Shown here piece by piece: positions 51,462 through 60,686 of a DNA stretch of 64,000 bases (position 1 is the stretch's first letter; the number at the start of each line of letters is the position of its first letter). The notes beneath the pieces were generated by a model. It ran no database searches. It saw only the letters and a list, made by a program, of their open reading frames with translations, and was not told the DNA's origin. The position numbers and the translations under genes were made by a program. The DNA comes from Chryseobacterium vaccae (GTDB lineage Bacteria > Bacteroidota > Bacteroidia > Flavobacteriales > Weeksellaceae): contig NZ_VSWH01000001.1 of NCBI RefSeq assembly GCF_009602705.1, positions 1,302,001 through 1,366,000 of the forward strand, given 5' to 3'.

Positions 51462-53965
51462 AAGTTTTTCTGTGCAGATAAAAAGTTAAAAAATAGACGT
51501 GCCGCACCCACATTTCCCGCAGGCAGCTGTCTGAAAAATGCCAGCGGTGTATAAATAAAATTACCTTTTCCGTATTTGGCATATAAAGTTGATCCCTGCA
51601 GTGGCTCTTCATCTGTATCGTGCATTTCAAAAAGCGGTTCATATGCTGCATCCCATTGAGCAGGGAAATAGGCGCCACGCTCCTGTACCCAGCCTTTAAA
51701 ATCATCCGCCGTAATTTTATTCGGAAAGTTCAGTAATTTATGATTGGGATTTAAAAACGTAACCACAGCATTTTCTTCGGTAACCCGCTTATTGGCAATA
51801 CTGAAATTGTACATGCCCAATTGATCAACGGTTGTATCCTGGTTCGTATTATACTGCATCACCAGATTACCTCCGGCTTTTGCATAAGACCATAAAAAAG
51901 GCATCCAGCGTCCCAGTTTTTTCTCTGTGTTGTTGGCACGAACACCAAGCACAATAGCATCATATTGTGAAAGTTTGTTTTGGCTGCCGTTTCCAGCAGA
52001 TTCATCTATGTTACCATAAAAATCTTCGTCTTTCAAAACATCTACCTGAACACCTGCAATACGCAGGAACTCAGGAATGAAATCGCCCGCACCTTCTATG
52101 TAACCCACTTTTTTAACCTTCGCCTGAATGTCGCCTTTCATTACGGTTACCGTTGCAGGCGCAAAATATTGTAAGGAGGGTAAATGCGGATACTGAATTA
52201 ATACCTGTTTTTTATTATACGTTACTCCATCTGCAACAAAGTTTGCATCCAATTGTAAGCGGGATGAATGTATTGCGGCAAGCTTAGTTTTTGGAATAAC
52301 GTAATCGATGGTCGTATCTTTTCCATTGAGTGAACTTACATCAGCGCCGCCTAACCGTTCTCCGTTATACATCAGGTTTACTTTTCCATTGCTAAACTTT
52401 TTGCCGGAATTAACCTTAAGATTTAAACTCAAATGTAGATCTTCATTTTCTTTAACCACATAAAGCGGTTGTGTAAATTTCAGTTCCAATGCAGGAACAA
52501 TACGCAGGGCTTCAACCACATCACCACGCACCGGATCTAATTTCTTGAAAGATAAAGGAAGCTTAACCTGAAACTTTTCCGAACCGATTTTTAAACCAAG
52601 CAAAACATTCAGTGTTGATTCTGCCTCAGGCAAACCTACTAGAGTATCATTCGGTACAGAGAAAGTTGCTGTATTTACGGGAGGTTTTGCCAACCAGTAA
52701 GGTTCTGTGAGAGCTGCATCTGCAGGAATCTGAAGGTCATGCTGAATGGTAATCAGAGAATCTTTTGATAGCTTTCTGTTGAAGCTTTCTGATTGACCTA
52801 ACCATTGTACATTGTCTAAAACGACAGGGTTTTCAGCTCTTGAAATTAAATTTAACCTGAAATTATAATGATCCCCGGCAACCGCTTCAGCCTGATTGGT
52901 AACGACCTCGCCCATAAACCCGGCACAGCTTAAAATGATATGGTCAAGAGATTTAATTTTATCCTTTTTCAGGTCTGTATCTTTTAGCTCCGTTACCTTT
53001 TTTCGTAAAGCAAGCAAAGCAGGCAAGCTAAGTTCCGGCTTATTGAAATTGAAAGCGGAAATAATTTTATCTAATGACTGGTCAATATCAGCGTTTCCTT
53101 GTGAAGTCCAGGTTTTGGTTACTCCGTCAAAAAGTGTTGTTTTTGCAGGCTCACCAGTAACATGGGCAAAATATTCAGTTCTGATGCCGGCTACAGACTG
53201 TGTTCCCGCACCCTGGCTTTTATGTAAACTTCTGCTTAATCCTGCCAATTCACCATAGCCCATTCCCAATTGCGCATCATATTGCCCAACGGTAACTTTC
53301 AGTTGATTTTCAGCGGTCGTATTGACCCCGCCAAAGCGGAAAGTATTCCACAAGACTCGTTTGGGCTGCCATACATTAACATATTTCAGTTGATCCGGGA
53401 AAGCCTTTTTATCGCCTGCCAGCTTAAAAGCTTTTTCCGCAACCACGGCTGAAGCCGCATGCTGTCCGTGGCCTGCCGCCGCATTAGGAGGAAACCGACA
53501 AATGATCACATCCGGACGGAATTGACGGATTACCCAGACTACATCCGCTGTAATGCTGTCTGCATCCCATTGTTTAAAGGTATCGGTCGTATTTTTAGAG
53601 AAACCGAAATCAATCGCCCGGGTAAAAAACTGCTGGGCACCGTCTAATTTTCTGGCCTCTAAAAGCTCATGCGTTCTGATTAAACCCAATGCAGCACCCT
53701 GTTCTGTTCCCAATAAATTCTGCCCGCCATCACCTCTGGTTAAAGATAAATAGCCGGTTTCTACATTCTGCTCGTTAATTAACCAGGAAAGCAATCCTGT
53801 ATTTTCATCATCGGGATGAGCCGCAAGGTATAAAACTTTAGGCAGCTGCTTAAGGGTTTTGAGTTCGCGGTAAATTTCAGATGATTTGGAAGGCCGAACC
53901 TGCTGGGCCGAACAAAAAACCGTATAAAAGCCAAGAATAAATACAGTACTTACTTTTTTGAACAT
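51458..53965 (-). CDS. Exported PIG-L family deacetylase
   Basis: An 835-aa protein: signal peptide (MFKKVSTVFILGFYTVFCSA), then an LmbE/PIG-L deacetylase domain (about 40-290) with the zinc motif AAHPDDE and later PNAAAGHGQHAASAVVAEKA (the His ligand). The middle (about 350-600) has beta-sandwich domains. The C-terminal part has YDAIVLGVRANNTEKKLG and NLVMQYNTN, typical of the glutamine-amidotransferase-like domain of large Bacteroidota PIG-L proteins. It probably removes acetyl groups from N-acetylated sugars or lipids outside the inner membrane. It is the first gene of a four-gene operon. Confidence 0.88.
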   Translation of the reverse strand: MFKKVSTVFILGFYTVFCSAQQVRPSKSSEIYRELKTLKQLPKVLYLAAHPDDENTGLLSWLINEQNVETGYLSLTRGDGGQNLLGTEQGAALGLIRTHELLEARKLDGAQQFFTRAIDFGFSKNTTDTFKQWDADSITADVVWVIRQFRPDVIICRFPPNAAAGHGQHAASAVVAEKAFKLAGDKKAFPDQLKYVNVWQPKRVLWNTFRFGGVNTTAENQLKVTVGQYDAQLGMGYGELAGLSRSLHKSQGAGTQSVAGIRTEYFAHVTGEPAKTTLFDGVTKTWTSQGNADIDQSLDKIISAFNFNKPELSLPALLALRKKVTELKDTDLKKDKIKSLDHIILSCAGFMGEVVTNQAEAVAGDHYNFRLNLISRAENPVVLDNVQWLGQSESFNRKLSKDSLITIQHDLQIPADAALTEPYWLAKPPVNTATFSVPNDTLVGLPEAESTLNVLLGLKIGSEKFQVKLPLSFKKLDPVRGDVVEALRIVPALELKFTQPLYVVKENEDLHLSLNLKVNSGKKFSNGKVNLMYNGERLGGADVSSLNGKDTTIDYVIPKTKLAAIHSSRLQLDANFVADGVTYNKKQVLIQYPHLPSLQYFAPATVTVMKGDIQAKVKKVGYIEGAGDFIPEFLRIAGVQVDVLKDEDFYGNIDESAGNGSQNKLSQYDAIVLGVRANNTEKKLGRWMPFLWSYAKAGGNLVMQYNTNQDTTVDQLGMYNFSIANKRVTEENAVVTFLNPNHKLLNFPNKITADDFKGWVQERGAYFPAQWDAAYEPLFEMHDTDEEPLQGSTLYAKYGKGNFIYTPLAFFRQLPAGNVGAARLFFNFLSAQKNL

Positions 53966-54064
53966 TTGAATTTGCTTTGCAGGGCAAATATAAGTAAATC
54001 ATCTTTCTTTCAGCCTTAAAAGAATCGGACTATGAATTTCACAAAGAAACTGCTTAATTTTTTA

Positions 54065-54268
54065 TTAAACCACAAAAGTCACAAAAGCTTTTTAAACACT
54101 TAAGCTATTTCAAGTTATATACTTTGTGTATAAGAAGTACACTAAAGTTTTTTTGAAAATCAAAGATTTTCATCTTATGTGCACATAAAGTGTGCGGTAT
54201 TTCCCTACACTTTCTAAAGTGTACTAAGGTGTTTAAAAAATAAAACTTTTGTGATTTTTGTGGTTAAA
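54065..54268. repeat. Long imperfect inverted repeat of about 204 bp
   Basis: The left arm starts TTAAACCACAAAAGTCACAA (54065), the right arm ends TTTTGTGGTTAAA (54268), with further pairing AAACACTT/AAGTGTTT inside. The arms are followed by TA-rich inner sequence with local palindromes such as tgtgtataagaagtaca. A related element lies at 56081-56280. This kind of AACCACAAAAGTCACAAAAG palindrome has the form of a small non-autonomous element or intergenic repeat. Confidence 0.65.
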
Positions 54269-54269
54269 T

Positions 54270-54953
54270 TTAAACAGAATCTTGTGTTTTTCTAATGGTA
54301 TTCTGCGTAAGATAGATATAATTAAACATGCAAAATGTGGCTGCCGCCCCGAAAGTATGCCATAAAAAGTGTGTTCCGAAGCTAAACCATTCCCATTTAT
54401 CAGCAATGCGGAAAGTGAGTGCAAGAACAAACGACAATACAGCAAAGCCTACCCATTTTCCGGCTTTCCATTGGGTATAGATTAAATACCTTAATACCGA
54501 GAAAAGGACAAATGAAGCCATGATTGCATAATTTATGTTGATAAAAAGAGAAGTATTATCTACCAAAATCCAATTTCTCAACGCAAACATCAATATCAGA
54601 TATACAAGAACCATTACAACGGCATAGTACCATCTGGTGCTCTGAGCTACAAAATAAAATCCGGCAGACAAACAGAGCAGCATAATGGGCATCCAATCCA
54701 TCATGATAAATACCGGCCATTGTCTGAATGCATGATAAACAGTTCCCCCTAGGGCACCAATATATAATAAGATTAAGCAGTAGGTTAAAAAAGGATATTC
54801 CTTAAAATTACCCTTCATTTTAAGGGTCCAAAAAATGGCTATGGCTAAAAATAAAAGAGCCGTTACGGCATTGAATGGCTCAGGGAAAAGCTGAGCCATA
54901 TCTGTTTCTTTATATAACATGCCTCCATCCGGAGGTAGTGGGTTTATTGGCAT
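54270..54953 (-). CDS. Ceramidase-like (CREST) integral membrane protein
   Basis: A membrane protein of about 227 aa with seven hydrophobic segments. The conserved hydrolase pattern of the alkaline-ceramidase/CREST superfamily is visible: GTVYHAF, MMDWMPI and HFLWHTFGAA, giving the His and Asp residues of a zinc site. I chose the ATG at 54953, before PINPLPPDGGMLY; an upstream frame adds 17 residues. It is monocistronic. The substrate is unknown; a sphingolipid role is plausible because Bacteroidota make sphingolipids. Confidence 0.75.
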   Translation of the reverse strand: MPINPLPPDGGMLYKETDMAQLFPEPFNAVTALLFLAIAIFWTLKMKGNFKEYPFLTYCLILLYIGALGGTVYHAFRQWPVFIMMDWMPIMLLCLSAGFYFVAQSTRWYYAVVMVLVYLILMFALRNWILVDNTSLFININYAIMASFVLFSVLRYLIYTQWKAGKWVGFAVLSFVLALTFRIADKWEWFSFGTHFLWHTFGAAATFCMFNYIYLTQNTIRKTQDSV

Positions 54954-55344
54954 TGTCTTTACTATACTTCTTCTAAATATAGAAAAAATTATGGCATGAT
55001 ACACCCGGATGTACCCGATTGTATTTTATAAAAATGTTAATTCTTTTCTCACTGCTCAATAGAGCATATTTGAAATTATTTTTTGATTAAAAAAGATGAA
55101 CGTAAAGCTTTTATTATGAATGAGGAGAGAAAACCTAACAGGTCTCAAAAGATCTGTTAGGTTTAAAAAAATCCGCGTCATCTGCACAATCCGCAAGAGA
55201 AAACATCTACAAGATCTGTGTATTCTGTGATCTGTGGGAACCAATAATACAAGAAAACAGAATTAACTTTGCTGATTAGATGAAGCGGACGTTTTAGCAG
55301 TATGCCTAGCTACCAATCAAGTTGCAGCACTTTGCTCACTTTGA
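54954..55344. other. Intergenic repeats and hairpin, 391 bases
   Basis: No gene. There is a perfect hairpin with 11-base arms AAACCTAACAG (55131-55141) and CTGTTAGGTTT (55154-55164), terminator-like on the plus strand. Then comes a stretch, ccgcgtcatctgcacaatcc to gatctgtgggaa, of the type seen as dispersed intergenic repeats in Flavobacteriia; a similar piece (ctcgcagattttgcagataa) lies at 55924-55945. Confidence 0.5.
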
Positions 55345-55878
55345 TCAATCAGCTATTTTCTTTTCTCTCCTTCTTTGAAGAATAAGGTGTGCGGCATCCA
55401 GCATTTTCACCGTGTGGATGTAGGGCATCACGATATTCCTTTCCGGTAGATTTTCATAGACGCCCATTGAGAAATAAACGATTCCGGACATAAAATAATC
55501 AAATTCTTTGAGGGTGTATTCCCTGAATGCTTTTTTGAAAACCAGCAGAGGATTCCGGTATTCCTTCTCCGAAAGCAGGCCAAGAACCAACGGAGAAATC
55601 TTTTCCTGCCGGGTATCGACCGTCCATTTCCTATCCTTCAGCATGATGAGATAGCCTGCCCGGATCAATGACCTCATCGACTGGTGAAACTGGAAGATCA
55701 CCGCCGGATCTTCATGGATCCAGCTATTTCTCTTTACCGCATAATTCATCATGTTGCTGAGAATTTCTTTGGAAACATCCAGCTCATTGAACTGAAAAAA
55801 AGTTTCCATCAGCTGCAACCCGGAGCGCTTTTTGCCTGCCCGAAACCGGGGATTGAAATTTGTTTTTATCTTTTTCAT
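55345..55878 (-). CDS. Hypothetical helical protein, 177 aa
   Basis: A basic, mostly helical cytoplasmic protein beginning MKKIKTNFNPRFRAGKKRSG and rich in Lys, Arg, Phe and Met. No signal peptide or membrane segment is seen. Segments such as FKKAFREYTLKEFDYFMSGI and MPYIHTVKMLDAAHLILQRR suggest a helical bundle. I do not recognise a family. It is monocistronic and flanked by repeat-rich DNA. Confidence 0.6.
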   Translation of the reverse strand: MKKIKTNFNPRFRAGKKRSGLQLMETFFQFNELDVSKEILSNMMNYAVKRNSWIHEDPAVIFQFHQSMRSLIRAGYLIMLKDRKWTVDTRQEKISPLVLGLLSEKEYRNPLLVFKKAFREYTLKEFDYFMSGIVYFSMGVYENLPERNIVMPYIHTVKMLDAAHLILQRRREKKIAD

Positions 55879-56080
55879 TGTTTGTATTTTTTTAATGTTA
55901 TAATCTGCAATGCTTTTTATAATTTCTCGCAGATTTTGCAGATAACGCAGATATTTACTAGTCTGTTTAAATAGTTAGATCTACACAACGCATATTTTTT
56001 ATTTTGATCCGTGCTTTTATTTGAACCATTAAGGTTTTTAAGCGATTAAGAATAGCTAAGATCATATCTGAAGCTATTTT

Positions 56081-56280
56081 TTAAACCACAAAAGTCACAA
56101 AAGACTTATTTTAAACACTTTAGTGATTTTTAAGTTTAATTACTTTGCGCATAGAAGTTCACTTAAGCCTTTAAAAATCTTTGATTTTTATTCTTTTGAG
56201 AACTTTTATTATATCTAAAATCTGTGCAAATAGCTTTTGTTTCTTTTGACTACGTCGAACCTTCGGTTTGTGGTTAAGTT
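56081..56280. repeat. Long imperfect inverted repeat, second copy
   Basis: The left end TTAAACCACAAAAGTCACAA (56081) is the same 20 bases as at 54065. The right end is GTTTGTGGTTAA, with a local palindrome tcgaaccttcgg just before it. The inner sequence has diverged from the copy at 54065-54268. It is intergenic, and nothing else in 55879-56380 looks coding. Confidence 0.55.
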
Positions 56281-56457
56281 TAAAAAATTTAAACTAGTTT
56301 TTTACTTAAAATCTTCATTCTTCTTAATGGTTTATTTTTTTTCATGTGTTTGTATTTTTAGAATGCATGAAACCACCAGCCTACCGATGTACGCTGAGTT
56401 GTATGGTAAATGATGAATAGAAATAAAATCTGTTTTCCCGTGAAAGCCCTGAAGCCG

Positions 56458-56690
56458 CAATGGATTGTACACTCCATTGTACCCTATCATGATACTTTAT
56501 GTAGTGAAACCACTTAGAAAAAGATGATTGTAGAAAAGCAGAACAGCATGAAATAAAAACGGCATGGGACTCTACAATATCCGCAATAGAGGTACTGGTA
56601 TACCCAACACACAGATAAGAGAGCCCACGCCTAGGTCGTGAGCTTCCTGCTTATCGTCTTGTGTGTTTAAAAATTACCAGTTTTCTATTA
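56458..56690. ncRNA. Structured non-coding element with long multi-step hairpin
   Basis: A hairpin spanning 56585-56689 has the successive helices AATAGA/TCTATT, ACTGGTA/TACCAGT, AACACACA/TGTGTGTT, ATAAG/CTTAT and CACG/CGTG, about 30 base pairs in all, with small internal loops. Just upstream is a perfect hairpin, CAATGGA (56458-56464) with TCCATTG (56473-56479). There is no coding potential. It ends about 145 bases before the XRE gene of the defence island. It could be a structured RNA, or the remains of a palindromic mobile element. I cannot assign it to a known RNA class. Confidence 0.45.
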
Positions 56691-56735
56691 CAAGATTCTA
56701 AGCAATAGCTTCTATTATTTTTTTGAAGTATCGCA

Positions 56736-56755
56736 AAGCTACTTTATTGTAGCTT
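56736..56755. promoter_or_regulatory. Palindrome upstream of the XRE gene
   Basis: AAGCTAC (56736-56742) and GTAGCTT (56749-56755), a perfect seven-base inverted repeat with a six-base spacer, lie 80 bases before the XRE start codon. This is a plausible operator for the encoded regulator. Confidence 0.4.
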
Positions 56756-56834
56756 ATTGGGCAAATGTAAGAAAAAAACATTAAAACACATATATGTGTT
56801 GATGAAAAATTTTAGAAAGCTCAAACTTTACTGA

Positions 56835-57143
56835 ATGTATAAATGGGAAATAGAGGAATTAAAATTTCAAATTGGAAAGCTTATTCAGTTGCATAGGCTC
56901 AAAAGAGGGCTTTCACAATTACAACTTGGAAATGAACTCAATATCTCAAGCAACCATGTTGGTAGAATTGAAAGAGCAGAAACTAATCCTACCATTGAAA
57001 GTCTTGTTACATTCTGTAATTTTCTTGAGATTGATCTATTAAATTTATTTACTAAACTCAATGAAAAAGAATTAAAGAAGATTGAAAGCGAAATCGATCA
57101 ACTACAAAAAGAATTTAAAAACCAAAATAAGAGAAAATCCTGA
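56835..57143 (+). CDS. XRE-family HTH regulator
   Basis: A 102-aa protein: a Cro/C1-type HTH in the first 70 residues (IQLHRLKRGLSQLQLGNELN, then SSNHVGRIERAETNPTIESL) and a charged coiled-coil tail. Small XRE proteins of this kind commonly control defence genes. It lies upstream of the Hachiman-like pair on the same strand but is separated from it by a terminator and 184 bases, so it would act in trans on that promoter or on its own. Confidence 0.87.
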   Translation: MYKWEIEELKFQIGKLIQLHRLKRGLSQLQLGNELNISSNHVGRIERAETNPTIESLVTFCNFLEIDLLNLFTKLNEKELKKIESEIDQLQKEFKNQNKRKS

Positions 57144-57162
57144 CGAAAGTTGGGATTTTTTT
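57134..57162 (+). terminator. Intrinsic terminator of the XRE gene
   Basis: AAAATCC (57134-57140) and GGATTTT (57153-57159), with inner TGAC/GTTG pairing (G-U allowed) and a GAAA tetraloop, are followed by a T-run. The stem begins in the last codons of the XRE gene. Confidence 0.65.
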
Positions 57163-57327
57163 GTGGCCAAGCTTTTTAAATCTTTAAGAAATTCAGTGAA
57201 AATACTGATTCAAATTTTTAATGTAATTCTTATTTTTGATGTTTACGGAAATCCGTAAACAATTAAGAATAATAGTTTTGTATATTTAGTAATCATATAA
57301 AATTCATAACTAATAAAATATAAATGT

Positions 57328-58095
57328 TTGGAAAACCATAAAATTAAATTATCAGAACAGATTACATTTCACTTTATAAGTATTGATTCTTATCCACCAA
57401 AATTAAAAAATTATATTGAAGAAAATATTCATAAAATTTGGAATGGAGATAATGAAGTTATTGAAAGTAGCAATGATATTAGAATTACAAAAACAGAAAT
57501 TAAAAATTTATTAGAGAACAAAACTGACTTGCAAAAGAATGGTATTGTTTCTGAATTTTTTTGTCATTTATATTTACGTGCGAAGAACTTCAACCAACAT
57601 TTTCTTTTTAGTAATTTGGAAGAAAAAGGAATGAAAAAAGGTTTTGATGGTTTATATGGCATCAATAATGAATTTTATATTTATGAAAGTAAATCTTCCT
57701 TAGAAACAACTCATGATGCCACTCATAATTCTAATATCAGTGAAGCCTACAATGATTTAAAAAAGAAAATTGAAGGTTTAAATACAACTAATAATCCATG
57801 GAAAAATGCTTATAATCATGCAACCCTGAGATCTGTAAATTTTAACGATACTATTTCGAAAACTTTAAAAAAACTTTCAAAAGAATATGTTGATAAAAAG
57901 TTTGAAAAAATTGATAAATACAATATAATTCCAAGCTCAACAATTTTTCTTGGAGCTAGATACAATGTGATTGATAAAAAAGACCTTATTATTAAGATGG
58001 ACAATCTAACCAAGAATTATAGTTGCAAACATTTAGATGTACTTTGCTTAAACAAAAATACTATTCAAAACTTTATAGATTATCTAGATGAGTAA
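57328..58095 (+). CDS. hamA: HamA-like (DUF1837-type) nuclease of a Hachiman-like system
   Basis: A 255-aa protein with a PD-(D/E)xK-like pattern: E76 in GIVSEFFCHLYLRA, D107 in GFDGLYG, then E120 and K122 in FYIYESKSS. This arrangement matches DUF1837 nucleases, the HamA component of Hachiman. The C-terminal half is mixed alpha/beta. The start is a TTG at 57328; an ATG at 57324 is out of frame. The end overlaps the helicase gene by eight bases. In Hachiman, the helicase senses phage DNA and releases the nuclease to degrade DNA. The family call is from motif and pairing only. Confidence 0.6.
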   Translation: MENHKIKLSEQITFHFISIDSYPPKLKNYIEENIHKIWNGDNEVIESSNDIRITKTEIKNLLENKTDLQKNGIVSEFFCHLYLRAKNFNQHFLFSNLEEKGMKKGFDGLYGINNEFYIYESKSSLETTHDATHNSNISEAYNDLKKKIEGLNTTNNPWKNAYNHATLRSVNFNDTISKTLKKLSKEYVDKKFEKIDKYNIIPSSTIFLGARYNVIDKKDLIIKMDNLTKNYSCKHLDVLCLNKNTIQNFIDYLDE

Positions 58096-60529
58096 AATTA
58101 CAAGTGCTGAAAAAAGACAGTTAAGTACATTAAAAAGCAATGCAGAGTTTACAAACTGTTTTAAAAAACTAATTTTCAACAATGAATTAACATTTGAGGA
58201 AGCTCAATATATACTTAGTGTGGCTCTAATATTCTTTAGATACTATAATAATGACAAAAGATTAAAAGGTTATTTCAATATAGCATACTATATAATTTTG
58301 AAATATAGCTTGGTTCACAACGATTATAGACCTCTCTATGATATTTCATTACAGATAGGTTTTTATCCAATTTCTGAATTTATTTTAGCTAATAGCTTAT
58401 TAAACGAACAACATTTACATGAGTTTATAATAAATCAAGAAATAAGAACCTTATACAAAAATTCAAATTATATTGAAACTGTTGAACAACATAATAGGTC
58501 TAAAGAAATTTTAGAGAGAATTTCTATGGAGGATTCAGCATACATTGCACCAACCTCATTTGGAAAAAGCTCAATAATTCGTGAAGTTATTAAACAAAAT
58601 GACTTTTCTAAGATTGCAATTATAGTTCCTACTAAATCACTTATAACTCAAACTTATATTGATATTAGAAATTTAGGTTTAAATTATAAACTTATTTTGC
58701 ATGATGAGATGTTCAACGGAGAAAATCGATTTATAGGAGTATTAACACAAGAAAGAGCTACAAGACTCATCAATAAGTTTAATGTTAAATTTGATATATT
58801 ATTTATTGACGAAGCTCATAATCTTTTAAAAAATAATAGCAGAAATCACTTATTATCAAGACTTATTATGCTAAATTATAAAAACAATACAAATCAAAGA
58901 GTATTATATCTGTCTCCTTTAATAAATGATTCAAAAAACTTAAAAACCAAATTCACATCTGAAGGACAAATATTTGAAAGTAGTATAAAACATAACCTAA
59001 AAGCTTTTGATGTTTTTTATTTAGATAAAAAAGGAAAACTTTCGTTGTTTGATAGATTTTCTAATGAATTATATCAACTAGATAAAAATATTCTTTTTAT
59101 CAATTACATAATTACAAATGCTCAGGGAAAGAATTTCCTGTATAACTATCGGCCTAAAAATGTAGAATTAATTGCAAAAAAAATTTCTTTCTCACTTGAA
59201 GATATAGAGAATAATGTTTTAGCCAATATATCAAAGACTATTGCAACTGAAATATCGGAAGACATCGATTTGGTTGAATTAGTAAAAAAAGGAATTATAT
59301 ATTTACATGGTAAACAGCCAACTATCCTAAAAGAGTACCTCGAACATCAATATAAAGACACTCCATATTTAAAATTTATCATAGCTAACTCGGTAATTTT
59401 AGAAGGTATAAATTTTCCAATTGACACATTATTTATTACATCGACATATAGATTAAATGTTAAAGATCTTAACAATTTAATAGGAAGAGTTAATAGATTA
59501 AATTATGTTTTCCAAAACTCATTATCTAAACTTGTATCTAAAATACATTTTATTGATTCAGAAGAATTTACCGACAAAACAAGCAATATGGTAAATAAGC
59601 TTTCTTTACTTAGAGAACATACTTTTAAAGACGAAAATAAAAATCCTTTATTAGAGAATTATAATATTGATGATCTTAAATTACCAAAAGACAAACTTGA
59701 ACAACAAAAAGAAAAAGACCAAAAACTAATTAATTTAACAGAGTTTTTAATTAATGAAAAAGAGGACTCTTTGGAGAATAGAATTAAGCATAGTTTTATA
59801 GAAAATAACATTGATGATTTTTACTGGAATATAGAATTTGTAATTCCATCAATTATTAAAAATTTTGAAAAAATATCAAATAAAAGTAATGTTGTATCAA
59901 CTATTTATGAAGTTTTTATCCTGAATATTGAGAATCAAATTAAGGACTATGAAATTGAACGATTGAAAAATGAAAAAGCTAGAAACTACTATAAGAACTA
60001 TATTGATATAATACAATTATTAAGTTTAAAAGACAAAATAATTAACACATTAAATTATTTTGAGGTTAAGGCTAAGGATATAATTGATAGTTACTTATTT
60101 ATTGGTAGTTCTTTTGGAGAAGCAATTAACCCATCTCCAAAATATAAAAATTACCTGCAAGAAGTATATATAAATTTACATGGAAAAAGTAGACAACAGT
60201 TAGCAAATATTTCTTTGGTTAAAATTAAGCTGGAAGAAGATTTCGTTAGTTTTAAATTAAAAAAATTGATAACTTTTCTTTATGACTTCGAATTAATAAC
60301 AAAAGAAGCCTACTTTTTAGCTGTCTATGGAACGGTTAATGAAGAAGTAATTAATCTAACGAGAATTGGCCTAGGACCTAGTGTAACGAAAATGCTAAAA
60401 GAAAACAATCAGATAGAAAATATTTCTTTCGATCAAAATGGAAATTTAATATCTAATGATGCATTTAAAAATTTTTTAGCAAATCAATCAGAACTATTTA
60501 AGTTTGAAATTAATAAGTTTATAAAATAA
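58088..60529 (+). CDS. hamB: HamB-like SF2 helicase of a Hachiman-like system
   Basis: An 813-aa SF2 helicase: Walker A with K160 (IAPTSFGKSS), motif Ib-like IAIIVPTKSLITQTYIDI, Walker B D241-E242-A-H (ILFIDEAHN), motif III-like VLYLSPL, and motif V/VI-like ANSVILEGINFPIDTLFI and LNNLIGRVNRLN. A long helical C-terminal region follows (about 510-813). The size and order match HamB. It overlaps the nuclease gene, and its coding sequence is more AT-rich than most of the window, which suggests horizontal transfer. Other nuclease-helicase defence pairs cannot be excluded. Confidence 0.65.
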   Translation: MSKITSAEKRQLSTLKSNAEFTNCFKKLIFNNELTFEEAQYILSVALIFFRYYNNDKRLKGYFNIAYYIILKYSLVHNDYRPLYDISLQIGFYPISEFILANSLLNEQHLHEFIINQEIRTLYKNSNYIETVEQHNRSKEILERISMEDSAYIAPTSFGKSSIIREVIKQNDFSKIAIIVPTKSLITQTYIDIRNLGLNYKLILHDEMFNGENRFIGVLTQERATRLINKFNVKFDILFIDEAHNLLKNNSRNHLLSRLIMLNYKNNTNQRVLYLSPLINDSKNLKTKFTSEGQIFESSIKHNLKAFDVFYLDKKGKLSLFDRFSNELYQLDKNILFINYIITNAQGKNFLYNYRPKNVELIAKKISFSLEDIENNVLANISKTIATEISEDIDLVELVKKGIIYLHGKQPTILKEYLEHQYKDTPYLKFIIANSVILEGINFPIDTLFITSTYRLNVKDLNNLIGRVNRLNYVFQNSLSKLVSKIHFIDSEEFTDKTSNMVNKLSLLREHTFKDENKNPLLENYNIDDLKLPKDKLEQQKEKDQKLINLTEFLINEKEDSLENRIKHSFIENNIDDFYWNIEFVIPSIIKNFEKISNKSNVVSTIYEVFILNIENQIKDYEIERLKNEKARNYYKNYIDIIQLLSLKDKIINTLNYFEVKAKDIIDSYLFIGSSFGEAINPSPKYKNYLQEVYINLHGKSRQQLANISLVKIKLEEDFVSFKLKKLITFLYDFELITKEAYFLAVYGTVNEEVINLTRIGLGPSVTKMLKENNQIENISFDQNGNLISNDAFKNFLANQSELFKFEINKFIK

Positions 60530-60627
60530 ATAATTACTCCCACGCTATCCGAAGTCTCCTAACTTTGAAGCAAGTTTAAAGGAAATAATCTTATTTACCA
60601 GCTCAACACATCATAAATTAAAAACAA

Positions 60628-60641
60628 AAAAATCCCAACCT
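60628..60641 (+). terminator. Left half of the hamB terminator, split by an insertion
   Basis: AAAAATCCCAACCT ends at 60641, where the IS150-type element begins. The matching right half, CCTTCGTTGGGATTTTT, resumes at 62073. Without the insertion and one copy of CCT, the site would be AAAAATCCCAAC-CTTC-GTTGGGATTTTT, a perfect 12-base hairpin with a T-run. CCT at 60639-60641 and 62073-62075 is the 3-bp target duplication. Confidence 0.8.
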
Positions 60642-60686
60642 TGGACTGCCCCCAAAAAGTTAGACACTTTTTAGGGGCATTTTTTT

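Noticed and set aside
56602..56670. Possible integron attC-like site in the structured element
   Set aside because: The left core ACCCAAC would fit, but the right core GTTTAAA does not match the required GTTRRRY, and there is no integrase or cassette array nearby.
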